From Anastatus disparis (taxonomy: Eukaryota > Arthropoda > Insecta > Hymenoptera > Eupelmidae): DNA of 64,000 bases. The notes beneath the pieces are model-generated. The model worked only from the letters and a program-made list of their open reading frames with translations. It was not told where the DNA came from and searched no databases. Of this stretch, positions 35,270 through 47,720 are shown piece after piece. Positions within the stretch are counted from its first letter, which is position 1. Every line of letters begins with the position of its first letter. The position numbers and the translations under genes are program-made. The stretch is taken from positions 993,001 to 1,057,000 of the forward strand of contig JAFFSR010000279.1 of NCBI GenBank assembly GCA_017163975.1, written 5' to 3'.

Positions 35270-36215
35270 TTCATGTATAACAAAATTGATTAAGAAAAAG
35301 GTGACAGAAAAATCGAATGAATATCGAAAAAATGCAATAAAACAGAAAATCACAAAAATGCAGGAAAAAAAAATAAAAAATTAGAACAAAAACGTGTCAA
35401 TGATGCTTTACGAAAAAAAAGCTTATTCAAAAATGAAAATGGAACAACCAAATAAATATAAAGAAATGTTAGATAATACTAAGAAAACGAAATTAGAATT
35501 AAAGAAAATGAAAAGTAATGATCAATTAGAACAAATACGTTCTGATGAGGCTTCACGTAAGGAAGAAGCTTATATAAAATTAAAAGATTCTGAACCAAAT
35601 AAATATATAGAAAAGTTAAAAAATACTAAAAAAAACAAAAAGTAATCCAAGGAAAAAAAAAGTAATGATGAATTGGAACAAATACGTGCGAATGAGGCTT
35701 CACGTAAAAAAAAAAGATTATATAAAATTAAGAGATTCTGAACCAAATAAATATATAGAAAAGTTAGAAAATACTAAGACAATCAAAATGGAATCCAAGG
35801 AAAAAAAAGTAATGATGAATTGGAACAAATACGTGTAAATGAGGCTTTACGTAAGAAAGAAGCTTATATAAAATAAAAATATTCTGAACCAAATAAATAT
35901 ATAGAAATGTTGAAAAATAATAAGAAAACCAAAATGGAATCAAAGGAAAAAAAAGTAATGGTGAATTGGAACAAATACGTGCGAGTGAGGCTTCGCGTAA
36001 GAAAGAAGCTTATATAAAATTACAAAAAGAAAAATCACATAAATATGAAAAAATATTAGAAGAGAATAGAATAGCAAAAGTAAAATCGATTCAAAATATA
36101 AGTACTGATGAATTGAAACAGCTACGTAAAAAAGAAGCATTACGCAAAAGAAAAACCTATAGAAAATTAAAAGATCAACATTATGTTGGTTATGATAAAA
36201 TGGAAATAATTTAAG
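35270..36215 (+). pseudogene. Lys/Glu-rich coiled-coil repeat region, 147-bp units
   Basis: Repeats of 49 codons with core LEQIRANEASRKKEAYIKL and NKYIEKLENTK-like segments. DNA unit starts at 35514, 35661, 35808 and 35954 give a spacing of 146-147 bp. Stops and A-run length changes break the frame. The matching region of copy 2 (52707-53460) has the same period. Charged repeats of this kind occur between the N-terminal domains and Rep in some animal Helitrons; the role is unknown. Confidence 0.75.
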
Positions 36216-36469
36216 AAATTGACGATCAACAATTAGAAATTTCAGATGTTATTGACAAAACGCAAATGAATAATGATTTTTACCAATTTCAACATTTTAA
36301 TTATAATATTGGAATGCACAAACCAACAGATGAGAGAAAGCAAAAATATAAATATGATTCTTATTAATTAAAAACGTTACTAATAAAGAGTAAACGATTA
36401 AAGATTGAAGGCATTAATTATTATATTGAAAATAACAATAATAATATTTGTAAAAACAATGATAATGTC

Positions 36470-38549
36470 ATGATAAACAAAAAAAATGATAAAATTAAGG
36501 ACATAATGGGAAAAAAAATTAAAAAAAAAAAAAAAGTTCTAGCAGAAGAAAGTAATTCTAAACTCATTGGTTGTCTTGCAAATATATATATTGATGAAAA
36601 TGTTATATCTGAAAATCACATTGGCTCTATGACACATACGTGTGTTTATCGTGATGTAAAGCATTTGGCTTTTGAATATAGTAAAAGTAAAGATTTCTCC
36701 AATTGTTGTCATAAAGGTAAGGTGGAATTGTTAGACAATCCTCCTTACCCAGAACGATTAAAACTTTTAGCGACCGAACGTACAAAAGAAATTATTGATT
36801 TTCGACAAAATGTAAGGTTATACAATAATGCTTTAGCGTTTGCAAGTTTCAATGCTAATTTTGATAAATTGACGGGTAAAGGACCACAAGTTATGAAAAT
36901 ATATGGACAAATTTATTATAATGTGTATGCATCCTAATAAAGATGAAGCACGTAAATAAGGACAATTATATGTTTTAGATAATGAAATTGCAATGATTGA
37001 ACGTAATAAATTCAATACAAATTTAGTATTATTAAAAGAATTAGATAATTTAATAGGAAACATTAACCCTTATCAAAAAGCCTATAAAATGATGCATGAA
37101 GTAGAAAAAGAAGAACTACAACGATGTGCAGAAATTAATTGTCCTTCAAAAACAGTTACAATGTTTATTGTCCGCAATAACAATTTGGATGAAAATAGAT
37201 ATAATGTACCTACCTGTAATGAAGTCGCGATGGTATTTGTTGGAAAAGATAATCTTCCTCCTATCGAACCTGATATTGTCATTTACTCTAAGTATGAGAA
37301 ACCGATTAGTATACCAACAATTAGCAAACATACAGATCCTATGACATATCCGCTAAATTATCCTAATGGTGGTTATTGATGGATGCTAAATATGAAAAGT
37401 AAATTTGGAAAAACTAATATTTCAAATTTGAAATTCTATAATTATAAATTTAGTATTAGAAATGAATTTATTCGATACCTCGATTTGGGAATAATGTCTC
37501 ATCAGGCAATCATTGATGCATTTGTAAAAGTTGAAACCTCTAGATTATATTTTATACGAAAAAATCAAAATATATTAAAAAGTGATTGTTACAAAGGAGT
37601 AATGGACTATTTACACAACAAAAAAGAATTAGAATCGTCAAAAATTGGAAAAATGGTCATATGACCATCAAATTTTACAGGCAGTCCACGATTTATGAAA
37701 CAAAATTACATGGACTTGATGACACTTGTAAATTATCATGGTAAACCTGACCTTTTTTTAACTATAACGTGTAATCCACATTGGAAAGAAATAATTGAAA
37801 ACTTGGAAAATTATGAAAATTCAATAGATAGGCCGGATATTGTAACAAAAGTATTCTATCAAAAAGTGGAAGAATTTAAAGATTTAGTCATTAAAAGAGG
37901 AATATTTGGAAAATGTGTTGCATATAGTTACGTAATTGAATTTCAAAAACGAGGATTACCACATATGCATATGTTATTATGCTTAGATAAAAATGATAAA
38001 ATTAACACTCCCGAAAAAGTTGATGAAATAATAAGTGCAGAAATCCCAAATGAAGATATTTATCCGAAATTATATAGTATTGTTGAACAATTTATGATAC
38101 ACGGTCCCTGTCGTATGCAAAATATAAATTGTTCATGTATCGATAAAAATACAAAACAATGGTCAAAAAGTTTCCCAAAGAAATTAAGTGATTCAACAGT
38201 ATTCAAATCCAATGGCTATCCATTATACAAACGTAAAAATGATGGCGTCAAAATAATTTTTAAGAATAAATTTACTGAAAGAGTAGCAGATAATGGATTT
38301 GTTGTTCCTTATGATCCTTACTTATTATTAAAATTTAATGCACATATAAACGTAGAAGTATGTTCCACTGTACAATGCATTAAATATTTATTTAAATATT
38401 GTTATAAAGGTCATGATTGTGCATACATTAAAATACGCGAAGTGAATGTTGATTTCCAAACAGAAAAGAAAGACACTTTTCAGAATGACAATAATGAAAA
38501 TGTTGAATATGAATATGATGAAATACAACAATACATAAATTCACGATAG
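36470..38549 (+). pseudogene. Helitron Rep (HUH endonuclease) region, copy 1
   Basis: 36470-36937 and 36993-37379 give the N-terminal Helitron domain (CCHKGKVELLDNPPYPERLK, ASFNANFD, DEIVIYSK-like DIVIYSKYEKPISIP, DPMTYPLNYPNGGY). After a TGA at 37377 and another at 37662, the frame from 37695 holds PDLFLTITCNPHWKEI. It also has the HUH-type metal motif GLPHMHMLL (H90 and H92 of that piece) and the paired tyrosines IKYLFKYCYKGHD (Y231 and Y235). Those motifs, which cut and join DNA in rolling-circle transposition, are intact. The whole frame is interrupted by two stops and at least two shifts. Confidence 0.85.
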
Positions 38550-40722
38550 TTATGTCCGCCTGAAGCAATGCACACATTATTAGAATATCCTTTACATGAT
38601 ATTTCACATACTATAAAAAGACTAAGAGTTCATGAAGAAAATTAACAAAATGTATTTTTTGAAGAAGGAAAAGAAGAAACGAACATGCAGAAAAATGTGG
38701 GAATAACATTAACAGCATATTTCAAATTGAATCGAGAAAATTTAGAAGCTTGAGATCACTTGTATACAGAAATACCGCATTTTATACATTTGACGAAAAA
38801 CTGAAAAACTGGAATAAAAGAAAAAAATAAGGAAATCAATACTTGGTAGAATGTATTTGGTGAATCCAAAAGATAGAGGACGCTACTTCATCAGATTATT
38901 ACTATTACAAGTTAAAGGCACCACATCTTTTGAAGATTTACGTACTATTGATAATGTAATATATACTTCGTTTTGTGAAGCAGCTAAAGCTAAACAATTA
39001 TTCAATGAAGATGAAGAATAGGACTGATGTTTAGAGAAAGCATCATTAACAGAATTCCCTCATGCTCTTTGTGAAGAATTCACTTTTATTTGAACTTTTC
39101 ATAATCCCGTAAATGCACGAGATTTATACGAAAAATATAAAGATAAGTTTTATCATCCTAAATACGAAAAAAAATAGGCGAAATATTAGCATTGAATGTT
39201 ATTCAAAATAATTTACAGATCAATGGATTTTCTTTAAATGATTTTAATTTACCTAACATTAGCACATACATAGAAGATAATGATGATTGAACAATTTTGA
39301 ATTATAATGATGATATTCTGAATGAATTGAAAACAAAAATAAATTCCTTAAAAGAGAAACAAAGACAAATATTTGTCTCTTCTATAAAAAGTTTAAATCA
39401 AAATAAACAAAAATTTATTTTTATTGATGGACCAGGTGGAACAGGAAAAAGTTATTTACTTAACGTTTTGATAGCTTATTTTAAATATCATAATATACGT
39501 TACTTATGTATTGCTTGGACAGGTATTGCAGCGAATTCATTGATTGATGGAAAAACAGTGCACACAACATTTAAACTTCCGTTGAATATAACAGATTGCA
39601 CAACATGTAATGTTAAGCCTAACTCTACAGAAGGATGAAATATCTATGACTTCGAAATTTGCTTTTGAGGCAGTTGATCGTCTTTTACAAGATTTATGCG
39701 ATGTACAACACCAACCCTTTGGTGGTAAAACTGTAATTGTATCAGGAGATTTTAGGCAAACATTACCAATTGTTCGACATGGAAGTCGTTTTAATACTAT
39801 AGAAAATTCAGTTAAATTTAGTTCATTATGGCAAAATTTTATGCGTACAACATTAAGTGAAAATCTGCGAGTTTTAGACAATGATAATAATTTCAAACAA
39901 TGGTTATTAGATATCGGAGAAGGAAAACGTCGTAATCTTTCTGAAGATGATAATGAACTAAGTGCTATACCAGAAAATCTTATCATTAGAGAACATCTTG
40001 TCGAAGAAATATTTGAAAATAAAATAAAAATAAATAGTGAAAATCCAATACATAAAGTTATTTTGGCTCCTAAAAATAATGATGTTATTCAAATCAATAA
40101 CGACGTTTTGAAAATAATAGAAGGAGACTATGTTGAATATTTAAGTATTGATACAGCCGAAGATGATAACAAAGGAAATTTAGATGTTATAATACCTACA
40201 GAATTTTTAAATACGTTAATTCCTAATGGACTTCCACCACATAAATTACATTTAAAAGTAGGAGCTATTATAATTCTTTTGAGAAATTTGAATGTAAATG
40301 AGGGACTTTGTAACGGGACAAGGTTAATAATAAAAAACCTACTAAGATATTCTATCTAAGCTGATTTGGCAAGTGGAAAAAACAAAGGTAAATTAGTTTT
40401 TATTCCAAGAATAATTTTATCTTCATCTAAAGAAGATATCCCTTTTAACACGCAAAGAAAACAGTTTCCTATTAGATTAGGTTTTGCAATGACTATTAAT
40501 AAATCCCAAGGACAATCTTATGAAAAAGTTGGTGTATATTCGCTATCACCCGTTTTCAGTCATGGACAATTATATGTTGCCCTTTCAAGGACAAAACATA
40601 AAAATGATTTAAAATTATTTTTAAGCAAAAGCGCAATAGTCAACGGAGAAAATAAAAATGATCAAGACACAATTTATACAAAAAACATTGTATATAAAGA
40701 AATATTACAAATGATATTGTAA
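38550..40722 (+). pseudogene. Helitron Pif1-like helicase region, copy 1
   Basis: After a TAG at the end of Rep, a broken linker reads CPPEAMHTLLEYPLHDISHT. 39297-39638 carries Walker A (FIDGPGGTGKSYLLNVL) and VHTTFKLPLN. A frameshift near 39600 leads to ISMTSKFAFEAVDRLLQDL and VIVSGDFRQTLPIV at 39610-40359. After a TAA, 40366-40722 gives FPIRLGFAMTINKSQGQSYE and HGQLYVALSRTKHKNDLKLF, then the natural stop. The motor motifs are conserved, so decay is moderate. The C-terminus is complete here, whereas copy 2 is cut before the ALSR motif. Confidence 0.87.
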
Positions 40723-41164
40723 ATATTTATATAATAAAAATATTATGATATCTAATATAATAATATTTGATATAATACTTAAAATCATGATGCATTTTAG
40801 AAAGCACTGATGAATTGACTGTACACGGAAATGCGCAGTAATATAGATTGCATTTAAAAATTCACACTACAATTGGCTGCATATGCACAGAAAGAAATTT
40901 GGCAATAAATAATTACCATATTTTGTTCGTGTACGATTTCAGAAATAATCGAAATAATATATTTCAAATTCGGTAAAGCGTTTTTCTAAAAATTGTAATA
41001 TACCATTACAAGAAGTTTTGAAATACCGTATTCATCGAATTCTGTATTACAAGGAACGTTGAAGTAAAAAATTACCACTTATTTTATTTACAAATTCAAA
41101 AATACTAATGTTAGTTACAATTCCATCTAGTATTTCAAAAGACATTAAAATCTCTCAATGCCAA
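40723..41164. other. Spacer with decayed 30-bp units
   Basis: Fragments such as TTGGCTGCATATGCAC (near 40873) and GGAAATGCGCAGT suggest degenerate members of the adjacent 30-bp array. Nothing else was recognised. Confidence 0.4.
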
Positions 41165-41340
41165 ATTTCTTTCTGTGTGGGAATGCGCTGTTGAATCGGC
41201 TGCATATGGGAATGCGCTGTTGGATTGGCTGCATATGGGGATGCGCTTTTGAATCGGCTGCATATGGTGATGCGCTGTTGAATCGGCTGCATATGGAGAT
41301 GCGCTGTTGTATTGGCTGCACATAAAGATACACAGTCAAA
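41165..41340 (+). repeat. 30-bp tandem array, about 5.5 copies
   Basis: The unit GAATGCGCTGTTGAATCGGC followed by TGCATATGGG repeats every 30 bp. The inverse array with about 11 copies is at 47905-48235. Each unit contains CATATG. Confidence 0.9.
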
Positions 41341-41504
41341 TCAACTGCTTAATAATTATTGCTGAACATTGTGCAAATAAGCATCTGAAGTGGAGACTGT
41401 TATAAAAAAATTAAAAAAAAAACGCTAAACTGACGAATCTTTTAAAAAATAACAGGCTTGGATGAAATGCTTCATTAGAGTAAAAAATGAAAATGCAATA
41501 GAGG

Positions 41505-41745
41505 ACAAAAATGCAAGAAGCAGTAAAAAAAACGGAAGAGCAAAATAGTGTGAGAAAAAGAATAAAGAAAAGACCAAAAGCGACGGCAAGCGAAAAAGAC
41601 AGCAAGAGACAGAAAGAAAGAGAATGCAGGGAGGACAAAAAGAAGCGTAAGGAATCAAGACGTGGGAATACGAAAAAAAGCATGAGAAAGCGTGAGAAAT
41701 CGTAGGAAATCGAGAGAGAATGTAAGAGAGCAAGGGAAAAAGAGA
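41505..41745 (+). repeat. Purine-rich strand
   Basis: Almost all A and G on the plus strand (AGAGACAGAAAGAAAGAG). The frames here (64, 90 and 102 codons) are by-products of this composition. Confidence 0.7.
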
Positions 41746-41746
41746 G

Positions 41747-41890
41747 ACCTAGTTTGGTACTTATAATAAATGCTTATAAGAATTTATTTACTTATTTACA
41801 CTTCAAAAATATAATCGATTTCTCTAGTCATATATGTAAAAAATACAAAAATTAAAGCAACAAAAACATACAAAATATTATCATAAAGCG
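41747..41890 (+). mobile_element. Foldback family E, single arm
   Basis: Matches the left arm of 33552-33913 (GGTACTTATAATAAATGCTT, TCTCTAGTCATATATGTAAA). The second arm is absent. Confidence 0.7.
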
Positions 41891-41929
41891 AATGCAAAAA
41901 AACCAAATGAATGACTAAATAAATTATTA

Positions 41930-42860
41930 ATTGAGCCCAAAAATTAAATAGAAAATAAGACCCGAAAAAAAGACTAAAAAAATAAAGCCCAAAAAAGGAT
42001 AAAAATATAGCAGCTATGAAAAAAGAAGGTCATGAAGATAAGGCCAAAAATTATGATATCTTCGAATTATCAATGTTTCACTATCTTTTATCAAATTATT
42101 TTTTTTGGTATCTTTTGTTCACGGTAGCAAACAATATAAAAAAGTTATTTGACCCTTTATTAATTAAACATTTTTAATCTTCTCAAAAAATCAGCTCAAA
42201 AAATATAGAAAAGAAAAAATTATTGGACCCAAAAAATATGAGGCCCAAAAAAATATAAGGCTCAAAAAATATATAAGCTTCAAAAAAATATAAGGCCCAA
42301 AGAAAAGTATAAGTCCAAAAAAATAAAATTATAAGTCAAGAAAATATAATGCTTAAAAAATATAAAAAAGAAAAAATTATTGATTCCAAAAAAATAAAGT
42401 AAAGAAAAATTTATTGGGCCCGAAAAAATATAAGGCTTAAGAAATATATAGAAGAAAAAATCATTGGGCCCAAAAAATATAAGGCCAAAAAAAAATATTA
42501 GTCCAAAAAAAATATAAGGCTCAAAAAAATAAAAGGCCCAAAAAAATATTGGGCCCAAAAAATATAAGGCCCAAAAAAATATAAGGCTCAAGAAAATATA
42601 AGGCCCAAAAAAATATTAGGCCCAAAAAAAAGGCCCAAGAAAATATAATGCTCAAATAATATAGAGAAGAGAAAATTATTGGGCCCAAAAAAATATAAAG
42701 CCCAAAAAAATATAAGGCTAAAAAAATATAATGCTAAAAAAATATAGAAAAGAAAAAATTATTGTGCTCAAAAAAATGTAAGGCCCAACTAAATATATGG
42801 CTCAAAAAATATAGAGAAGAAAAAATTATTGGGCCCAAAAGATATAAGGCCCAAAAAAAA
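41930..42860 (+). repeat. GGCCC/A-rich minisatellite, copy 1
   Basis: Variable units of about 15-18 bp of the type AGGCCCAAAAAAATATA, with TTATTGGGCCC variants. This orientation is the same as at 58316-60590 and opposite to 46900-47720. The array produces long hydrophobic frames on the minus strand that are not genes. Confidence 0.9.
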
Positions 42861-42950
42861 TTGCTACTTTTATTAAAAAAAGATTAGACACATTTGAAAA
42901 GAGCGGAGATCCGGAGAAAAACGTGGTTTCACTTTAATATAATATGGGAG
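42861..42950 (+). repeat. Distal end block of the Helitron-like element, copy 1
   Basis: TTGCTACTTTTATT, GATTAGACACATTTG, GGAGATCCGGAGAAA and GGTTTCACTTTAATATAATA are shared by three copies (inverse at 46760-46865, direct at 60605-60735). Similarity stops just after TTTAATATAATATRGG in all three, which fixes this as the element's distal end. Confidence 0.8.
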
Positions 42951-43107
42951 GATTTTTCGTTTTGCAGTAAAACTTAACCTGATAAATTGTTTTTTTTGTG
43001 AAAATATTTCTTACAGTTACCTTAAAGTTTTCTTGTTCCGCAATAGAAATCTTAGCAAAATAACTTTTTTAATTGTTCATAAAGCCTTAACTTATTTACA
43101 AAACTAA

Positions 43108-43500
43108 CTAGGAGAGTGTCACACCTCCGGATCACGGATTTTGCTCAAACTTCGGGATAAGTTTTCAGATGATAAAATATGGAAAAAGCTAAAGTTATAG
43201 TCATAAATACTCAATATTTCCCCAGTTAAAGGCAATGAAAGAAATTCACTAAAAAAGTTACTAGATTTTTAAACGCATATAGTTCTTTAGCGTCGATAGC
43301 TACAAACTTGAAACTTTTTTTAAATTAAAGCTGAGCTCAAATCCTTTCGAAATAGTAGTTACAGCATATCAAAATAATATTTTTTCCCAAAGTTAGAGCG
43401 TAATAAGGATTGGACCTGATTTTTCTTTTAAAAACATTAATTAATAATAAAAGCTGAAAATGAGCAAAATCCGTGATCCGGAGGCGTGACACTCTCCTAG
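43108..43500. mobile_element. PIF/Harbinger-like MITE
   Basis: Terminal inverted repeats of about 40 bp, CTAGGAGAGTGTCACACCTC at the left with its inverse at the right, continuing through CGGATCACGGATTTTGCTCA. It is flanked by TAA at 43105-43107 and 43501-43503. A 3-bp TWA duplication fits PIF/Harbinger. Length 393 bp, non-coding. Confidence 0.85.
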
Positions 43501-43670
43501 TAAGTAGTTTTTGTAAGTTTGAAGCTATAATCCTACGACTATGTAGTGTTATATCATTTCATATAGTGTATATCTGTCTGTTAGCCCATGCTTGTGAATA
43601 TTCTTTTAGCTCCTATCCTTCTAACACCAGAGTCAATTCAGCAATATTCCTTTCAGCGACTCTCTCTTAA

Positions 43671-44042
43671 GGGGAAGCCGAATAGCTCTGTCCTTGTCTG
43701 ATCTAAATTTTTGTCATTAATAAATTAAATATTGTAATACAATAGTAAGGGTATAGCCCAATAGATTTAAGGACGAGCAAACGATCCTATTCTATGAAAA
43801 AATATTAAATTTTCATTAATTTTCAAGTGAGGTCTGAAACGGAAAAACAATTGAACTTGATAATTTTTTTTCCGTTTCAGACCTCACTTGAAAACGAACG
43901 AAAATTTTATATTTTTTCATAGAATAGGATCGTTTACTTGTCTTTAAATCTAATGGACTATACCCTTACTTTTCTATTACAATATTCAATTAATAATAAA
44001 AAAAATTTAGATAAGACAAGAACAGAGCTATACGGCCGCCTC
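43671..44042. mobile_element. TTAA foldback family D, copy 2
   Basis: A 372-bp palindrome, from AAGCCGAATAGCTCTGTCCT to its inverse, flanked by TTAA at 43667-43670 and 44043-44046. Same family as 22304-22682. Confidence 0.9.
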
Positions 44043-44046
44043 TTAA

Positions 44047-44808
44047 GCATGCTGGTTTCTTTTTATTTATTGCTTTTATCTTAAATATTGTTAGTTCTGG
44101 TTGTCGTAGCTTTTACCATTTGCTGTGCGCTCTCTCATACCCACAGCACCGTGGTGACTTTACTGATTGGAAATAACCGTCGGCTCATATAGCTCATTTT
44201 AACAAAAAAATTTTTTTGCTTGGCTATTTAACGCTTGTTTTTCCTTACGAATGGAAAAAATTTTTTTTGTATCTTGGTTTACACAAATATTTATTGAATT
44301 GCATATAGATAATTTTGTTAGTTGCTTTGAGATAACTTTGTTTTCGTTATCTAATAATTTTTTAACGTTACACTTAAAAAATCTTTTTTTACATACATTG
44401 TCTCAAGCCGGAGCTTAATAGCAAGGTGTGTATCTGCTCACCCACGCTTGAGAGGTTTACACATAGGAATTTTACACTTAAAAATTTAGATAACTCGATT
44501 TCTATTTAATTTTTCTCTATTGGTCAGAGCTAAATAATTTTTTTTTTTTAATTTGAGTGATGAATTTTTTTTTTTAATTTTTGAATCTAAAAAACAATTT
44601 GTTTTTATTAAGCCAGTGCTAGGCACAGAAATATTCGAGCCTCCTGAGACAGGATCTCATTTTAGCGCAGTTTATTAGTTGAATAAGGATAGATTAGAAA
44701 TAGTTTTCTTATATAACCCTTGTGTAGTATATAATTATTATAATAGCTTTGACATTATTATTATAGCGGATCGACAATTGAATATGGAACCCTTCTTACT
44801 CCTGGACG
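44047..44808. other. Leader-like region before a gag remnant
   Basis: No gene. It precedes the gag-like frames and could be the 5' untranslated region of that retroelement. No LTR or primer binding site was identified. Confidence 0.3.
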
Positions 44809-46655
44809 ATGTATGACCCCTTTTGGGTTAAGAGCGAATTAGGTAGAATAGTGGGAGAGATGTCCATAGAGCAGATTTTAAATAATGAAAATCGTCGTAT
44901 GAGCCGAAAAGGAACTCCTGATCAAGTTGTTAACGGCATCTATCGTTACGAGCTTAGGCGACATCTTGGCACAACAGCAGTTACCTGGGTACCAGAGAAC
45001 GACAATAAGATAGAAGACTCGCTGTTAGGATGTCACACTCTATCCCCAAGTAACTCGAATACGTTGCAAGATGAGCAGCACGAATCCATGCAGATCGCAG
45101 CAGCCGTTCATGACGACGATAGATCTTTCCTCCCTTTCCCAAACGGTCAAATAAATTCGCCATTGCTCACTACTGGACTATCACTATCGTGACAACCACT
45201 CTTAGCACTACCACATGCTCCCTCCTAATAAGTACATCGAGTTTTCTTAATTTCATGATGTTAAGAAATACCCAAGGAGAGCTTACTCAGACCCGTTCCA
45301 CAGCATTACAGGACTACAACGGCTAGGCAAGAGGGAAGAGATCCAACTAGCTCAGGATGAAGCATACAGCCCCCTTCCAGCCTCCGATGAATCACTTATT
45401 CCTATTACAGCTTACATAGGCGTGAATATTCCTATATTGAATAGGAATTCTTTTATTCCTACCCTTGATTTCGACGATGATCTACAGCATCGTGACCTAA
45501 CACCAGTGTTAGCTCTAATCAACAGTGATCACCCTTCAGCAACCCCTATAGCTAATACTCCAATCAAAAGCCTGCATGCACAGAAGGAAAATCAACACCC
45601 TCAACCAAAAGTAAAGGTTAAAACCCAAAGTGTACATCGAGCAAATAGAGCAAGGACCCAAAAAGCGCTCAAAGTTAGCTTCGACCATCGTGTCAGTCCC
45701 AGGAGTCAAGACAAATTCCTCAGAAGATAACTTCAAATCATAATTTATCACCCACTATAAGAATTTTTTGGCGTAAGAAAAAAGAGCCGTGTTTTAGATG
45801 TGGTAAATTTGGACACTAGTTACGTGAATATTCTCAGTAAGTGGTGTATGATGGCTGTGGACAAACTAATATTCCTATAAAGGATTGCACTCGATGCCAA
45901 TTACCTAAAGCACCTGTAGCAGATAGCGATATAGCAAATCACCATAAATTGGATAGCAATAGCTATCATTTGAATCACAATCGCAACTTCGATAGCAATA
46001 ACCATCATTTGAAAAGCAATGGCAAAATAGATAGCAATCCTAACTATAGAAATAGTTATAATCAGGTAGTAAGTAGCATTAATAGAATAGCCAATTAGTA
46101 CTGGGCCAGAGCAATGAACCGTTAGAAAATGAGCATGCAAGAAGTAGCTTCATAAGGAATAGTTATTACCCCTAAAATATGCCTAACGCTCCTCAGTTAT
46201 TTACCTTTCAACCTCTTATGTTCTTTAAGATTACCCCATCAGATAATATGACCATAACACCTTATTCCTTTCGTAATACTACGCGTCCCATTTCGAAATT
46301 CATACCATCCTTCATGTCACTTAAAATAATCCCTTCATCTTCAATACCCAGCATATCCCACGCATCTTCATCTGAAATCCCTGCTTTAATGTTTCTCAAA
46401 GTATCCCGTTCAGCCTCTTTCTCTACCCATGTCCTTCCCGCCCATAAAGCTTCACCCACCTGCCATATAGCCGACTGTGAAAAGTCACCCAGAAAAACTG
46501 AAGCAGCCCGACCTCATTGCTGGAACTGTAGTTATCCGAATCACAGCTGGATCACATGCTTAGCGCGTAAGAGAACATTCTGTCATAGCTGTAATCAACC
46601 AGGCGTAACGAAGCCGGTATGTCCAACATACTACCACCGTTATAACAAAAAATAA
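44809..46655 (+). pseudogene. Gag-like remnant with zinc knuckles
   Basis: 44809-45192 and 45422-45730 are less AT-rich frames. From about 45775 the frame reads EPCFRCGKFGH then a stop and LREYS, a CCHC knuckle with its histidine in place. Next comes an Asn/His/Ser-rich segment (45841-46098). 46179-46655 ends with PHCWNCSYPNHSWITC and FCHSCNQPGVTKPVC, a second pair of knuckles of the form seen in insect gag proteins. The base composition differs from the surrounding DNA, as expected for a captured or inserted retroelement. No protease or polymerase follows, so only the gag part remains. The element type is undetermined. Confidence 0.65.
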
Positions 46656-46759
46656 TAATAAATCTCACCATAATAATAAAATAGCATAATTTATTTAAAA
46701 CCTTAATCGTACTTCCAACGACCCCTAAAATCTTAAACTCATAAATTAAAATGTCGAAA

Positions 46760-46865
46760 TATCCTATATTATATTAAAGCGAAACCACATTTTTATCCGT
46801 TTCTCCGGTTCTCCGCACTTTTTGAATAAATCTAATCTTTTGGTAATAAGAGTAGCAATTTTTTA
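46760..46865 (-). repeat. Distal end block of the Helitron-like element, copy 2
   Basis: Inverse of 42861-42950 (TTAAAGCGAAACCAC, GGTTCTCCGC, TCTAATCTTTTGG). Confidence 0.8.
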
Positions 46866-46899
46866 TTGGGTCATATACAATTAGTACTCATTAGTCATA

Positions 46900-47720
46900 A
46901 GCTTTTTTTTGAGCCTTATATTTTTTTATTCTCTATATTTTTTTGGGCTTTTTATTTTTTTAAGCTTCTTATTTTTTTGGGACCAATATTTTTTTTGGAA
47001 TTTATATTTTTTTAGATTCCATAATTTTTTTTATCTTATATTTTTCTAGCTCTATATTTTTCTAGGCCTTATTTTTTTAAACCTTATATTTTTTGGATCC
47101 TATATTTTTCTGGTCTCTATATTTCTTTGGTCTCTATATTTTTTTGGGCCCAATGTAATTTAATTTATATATTAATTGGGCCCAATATTTTTTAAATTCT
47201 TATATTTTCTTCGGCTCTACATTTTTTTTGTACAGTATTTTTTTGAATCTTATATTTTCTTCGGCTCTACATTTTTTTGGTACAATATTTTTTTGAATCT
47301 TATATTTTCTTGGGCTTTATATTTTTCTGATTTTTATATTTCCTTGGGCTCTATATTTTTTTGATTCTTATATTTTCTTGAGCTCAATATTTTTCTGGAC
47401 CCAAAATTTTTTTACCTTATATTTTCTTAGGGCTCTATATTTTTTTGGGCCCAATATTTTTTTGATTCTTATATTTTCTTGGGCTCTATATTTCTTTAGG
47501 CCCAATATTTTTTTGATTCTTATATTTTCTTGGGCTCTATGTTTTTTTGGGCTCAGTATTTTCTTTATCCTTATATTTTCTTGGGCTCTATATTTTTTTG
47601 GCCTTTTATTTTTTTGGGCACAATATTTTTTTGGTTCTTATATTTTCTTGGGCTCTATATTTTTCGAGCTTTATATTTTTTTGGTTCTTACATTTTTTCG
47701 TCACCTATATTTTCTAACGT
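46900..47720 (-). repeat. GGCCC/A-rich minisatellite, copy 2 (inverted)
   Basis: Units such as TTTTTTTGGGCCCAATATTT and TATATTTTCTTGGGCTC. In-frame readings give repeated FLGLYF-like peptides, which are artefacts of the unit. Confidence 0.9.

Larger units (their letters stand above)
34240..42950 (+). mobile_element. Helitron-like element, copy 1 (plus strand)
   Basis: Order of parts: Ulp1-like protease region, 147-bp coiled-coil repeats, HUH Rep, Pif1-like helicase, 30-bp array, GGCCC/A-rich minisatellite, and a distal block ending in TTTAATATAATAT. The same order, inverted, is seen at 46760-54220. Copy 3 at 54262-60735 has the same helicase, minisatellite and end but no 30-bp array. The shared distal end means the minisatellite belongs to the element. 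The upstream homology between copies 1 and 2 begins near 34240 (ATTCATAGCATTTTTCATAA). Canonical Helitron ends (5' TC, 3' hairpin plus CTRR) were not identified, so the exact termini are uncertain. Confidence 0.7.

Noticed and set aside
39537..39986. 149-codon minus-strand frame
   Set aside because: Antisense shadow of the helicase motif II region. The plus strand carries the recognisable motifs; the plus frame 48788-49093 is the same shadow in copy 2.
41165..41340. 30-bp repeats resembling a CRISPR array
   Set aside because: Units are directly adjacent without spacers, the context is eukaryotic transposon DNA, and no cas-like gene is present.
41411..41733. Frames of 64-102 codons in the purine-rich stretch
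   Set aside because: Low-complexity composition explains open frames on both strands. No domain is visible.
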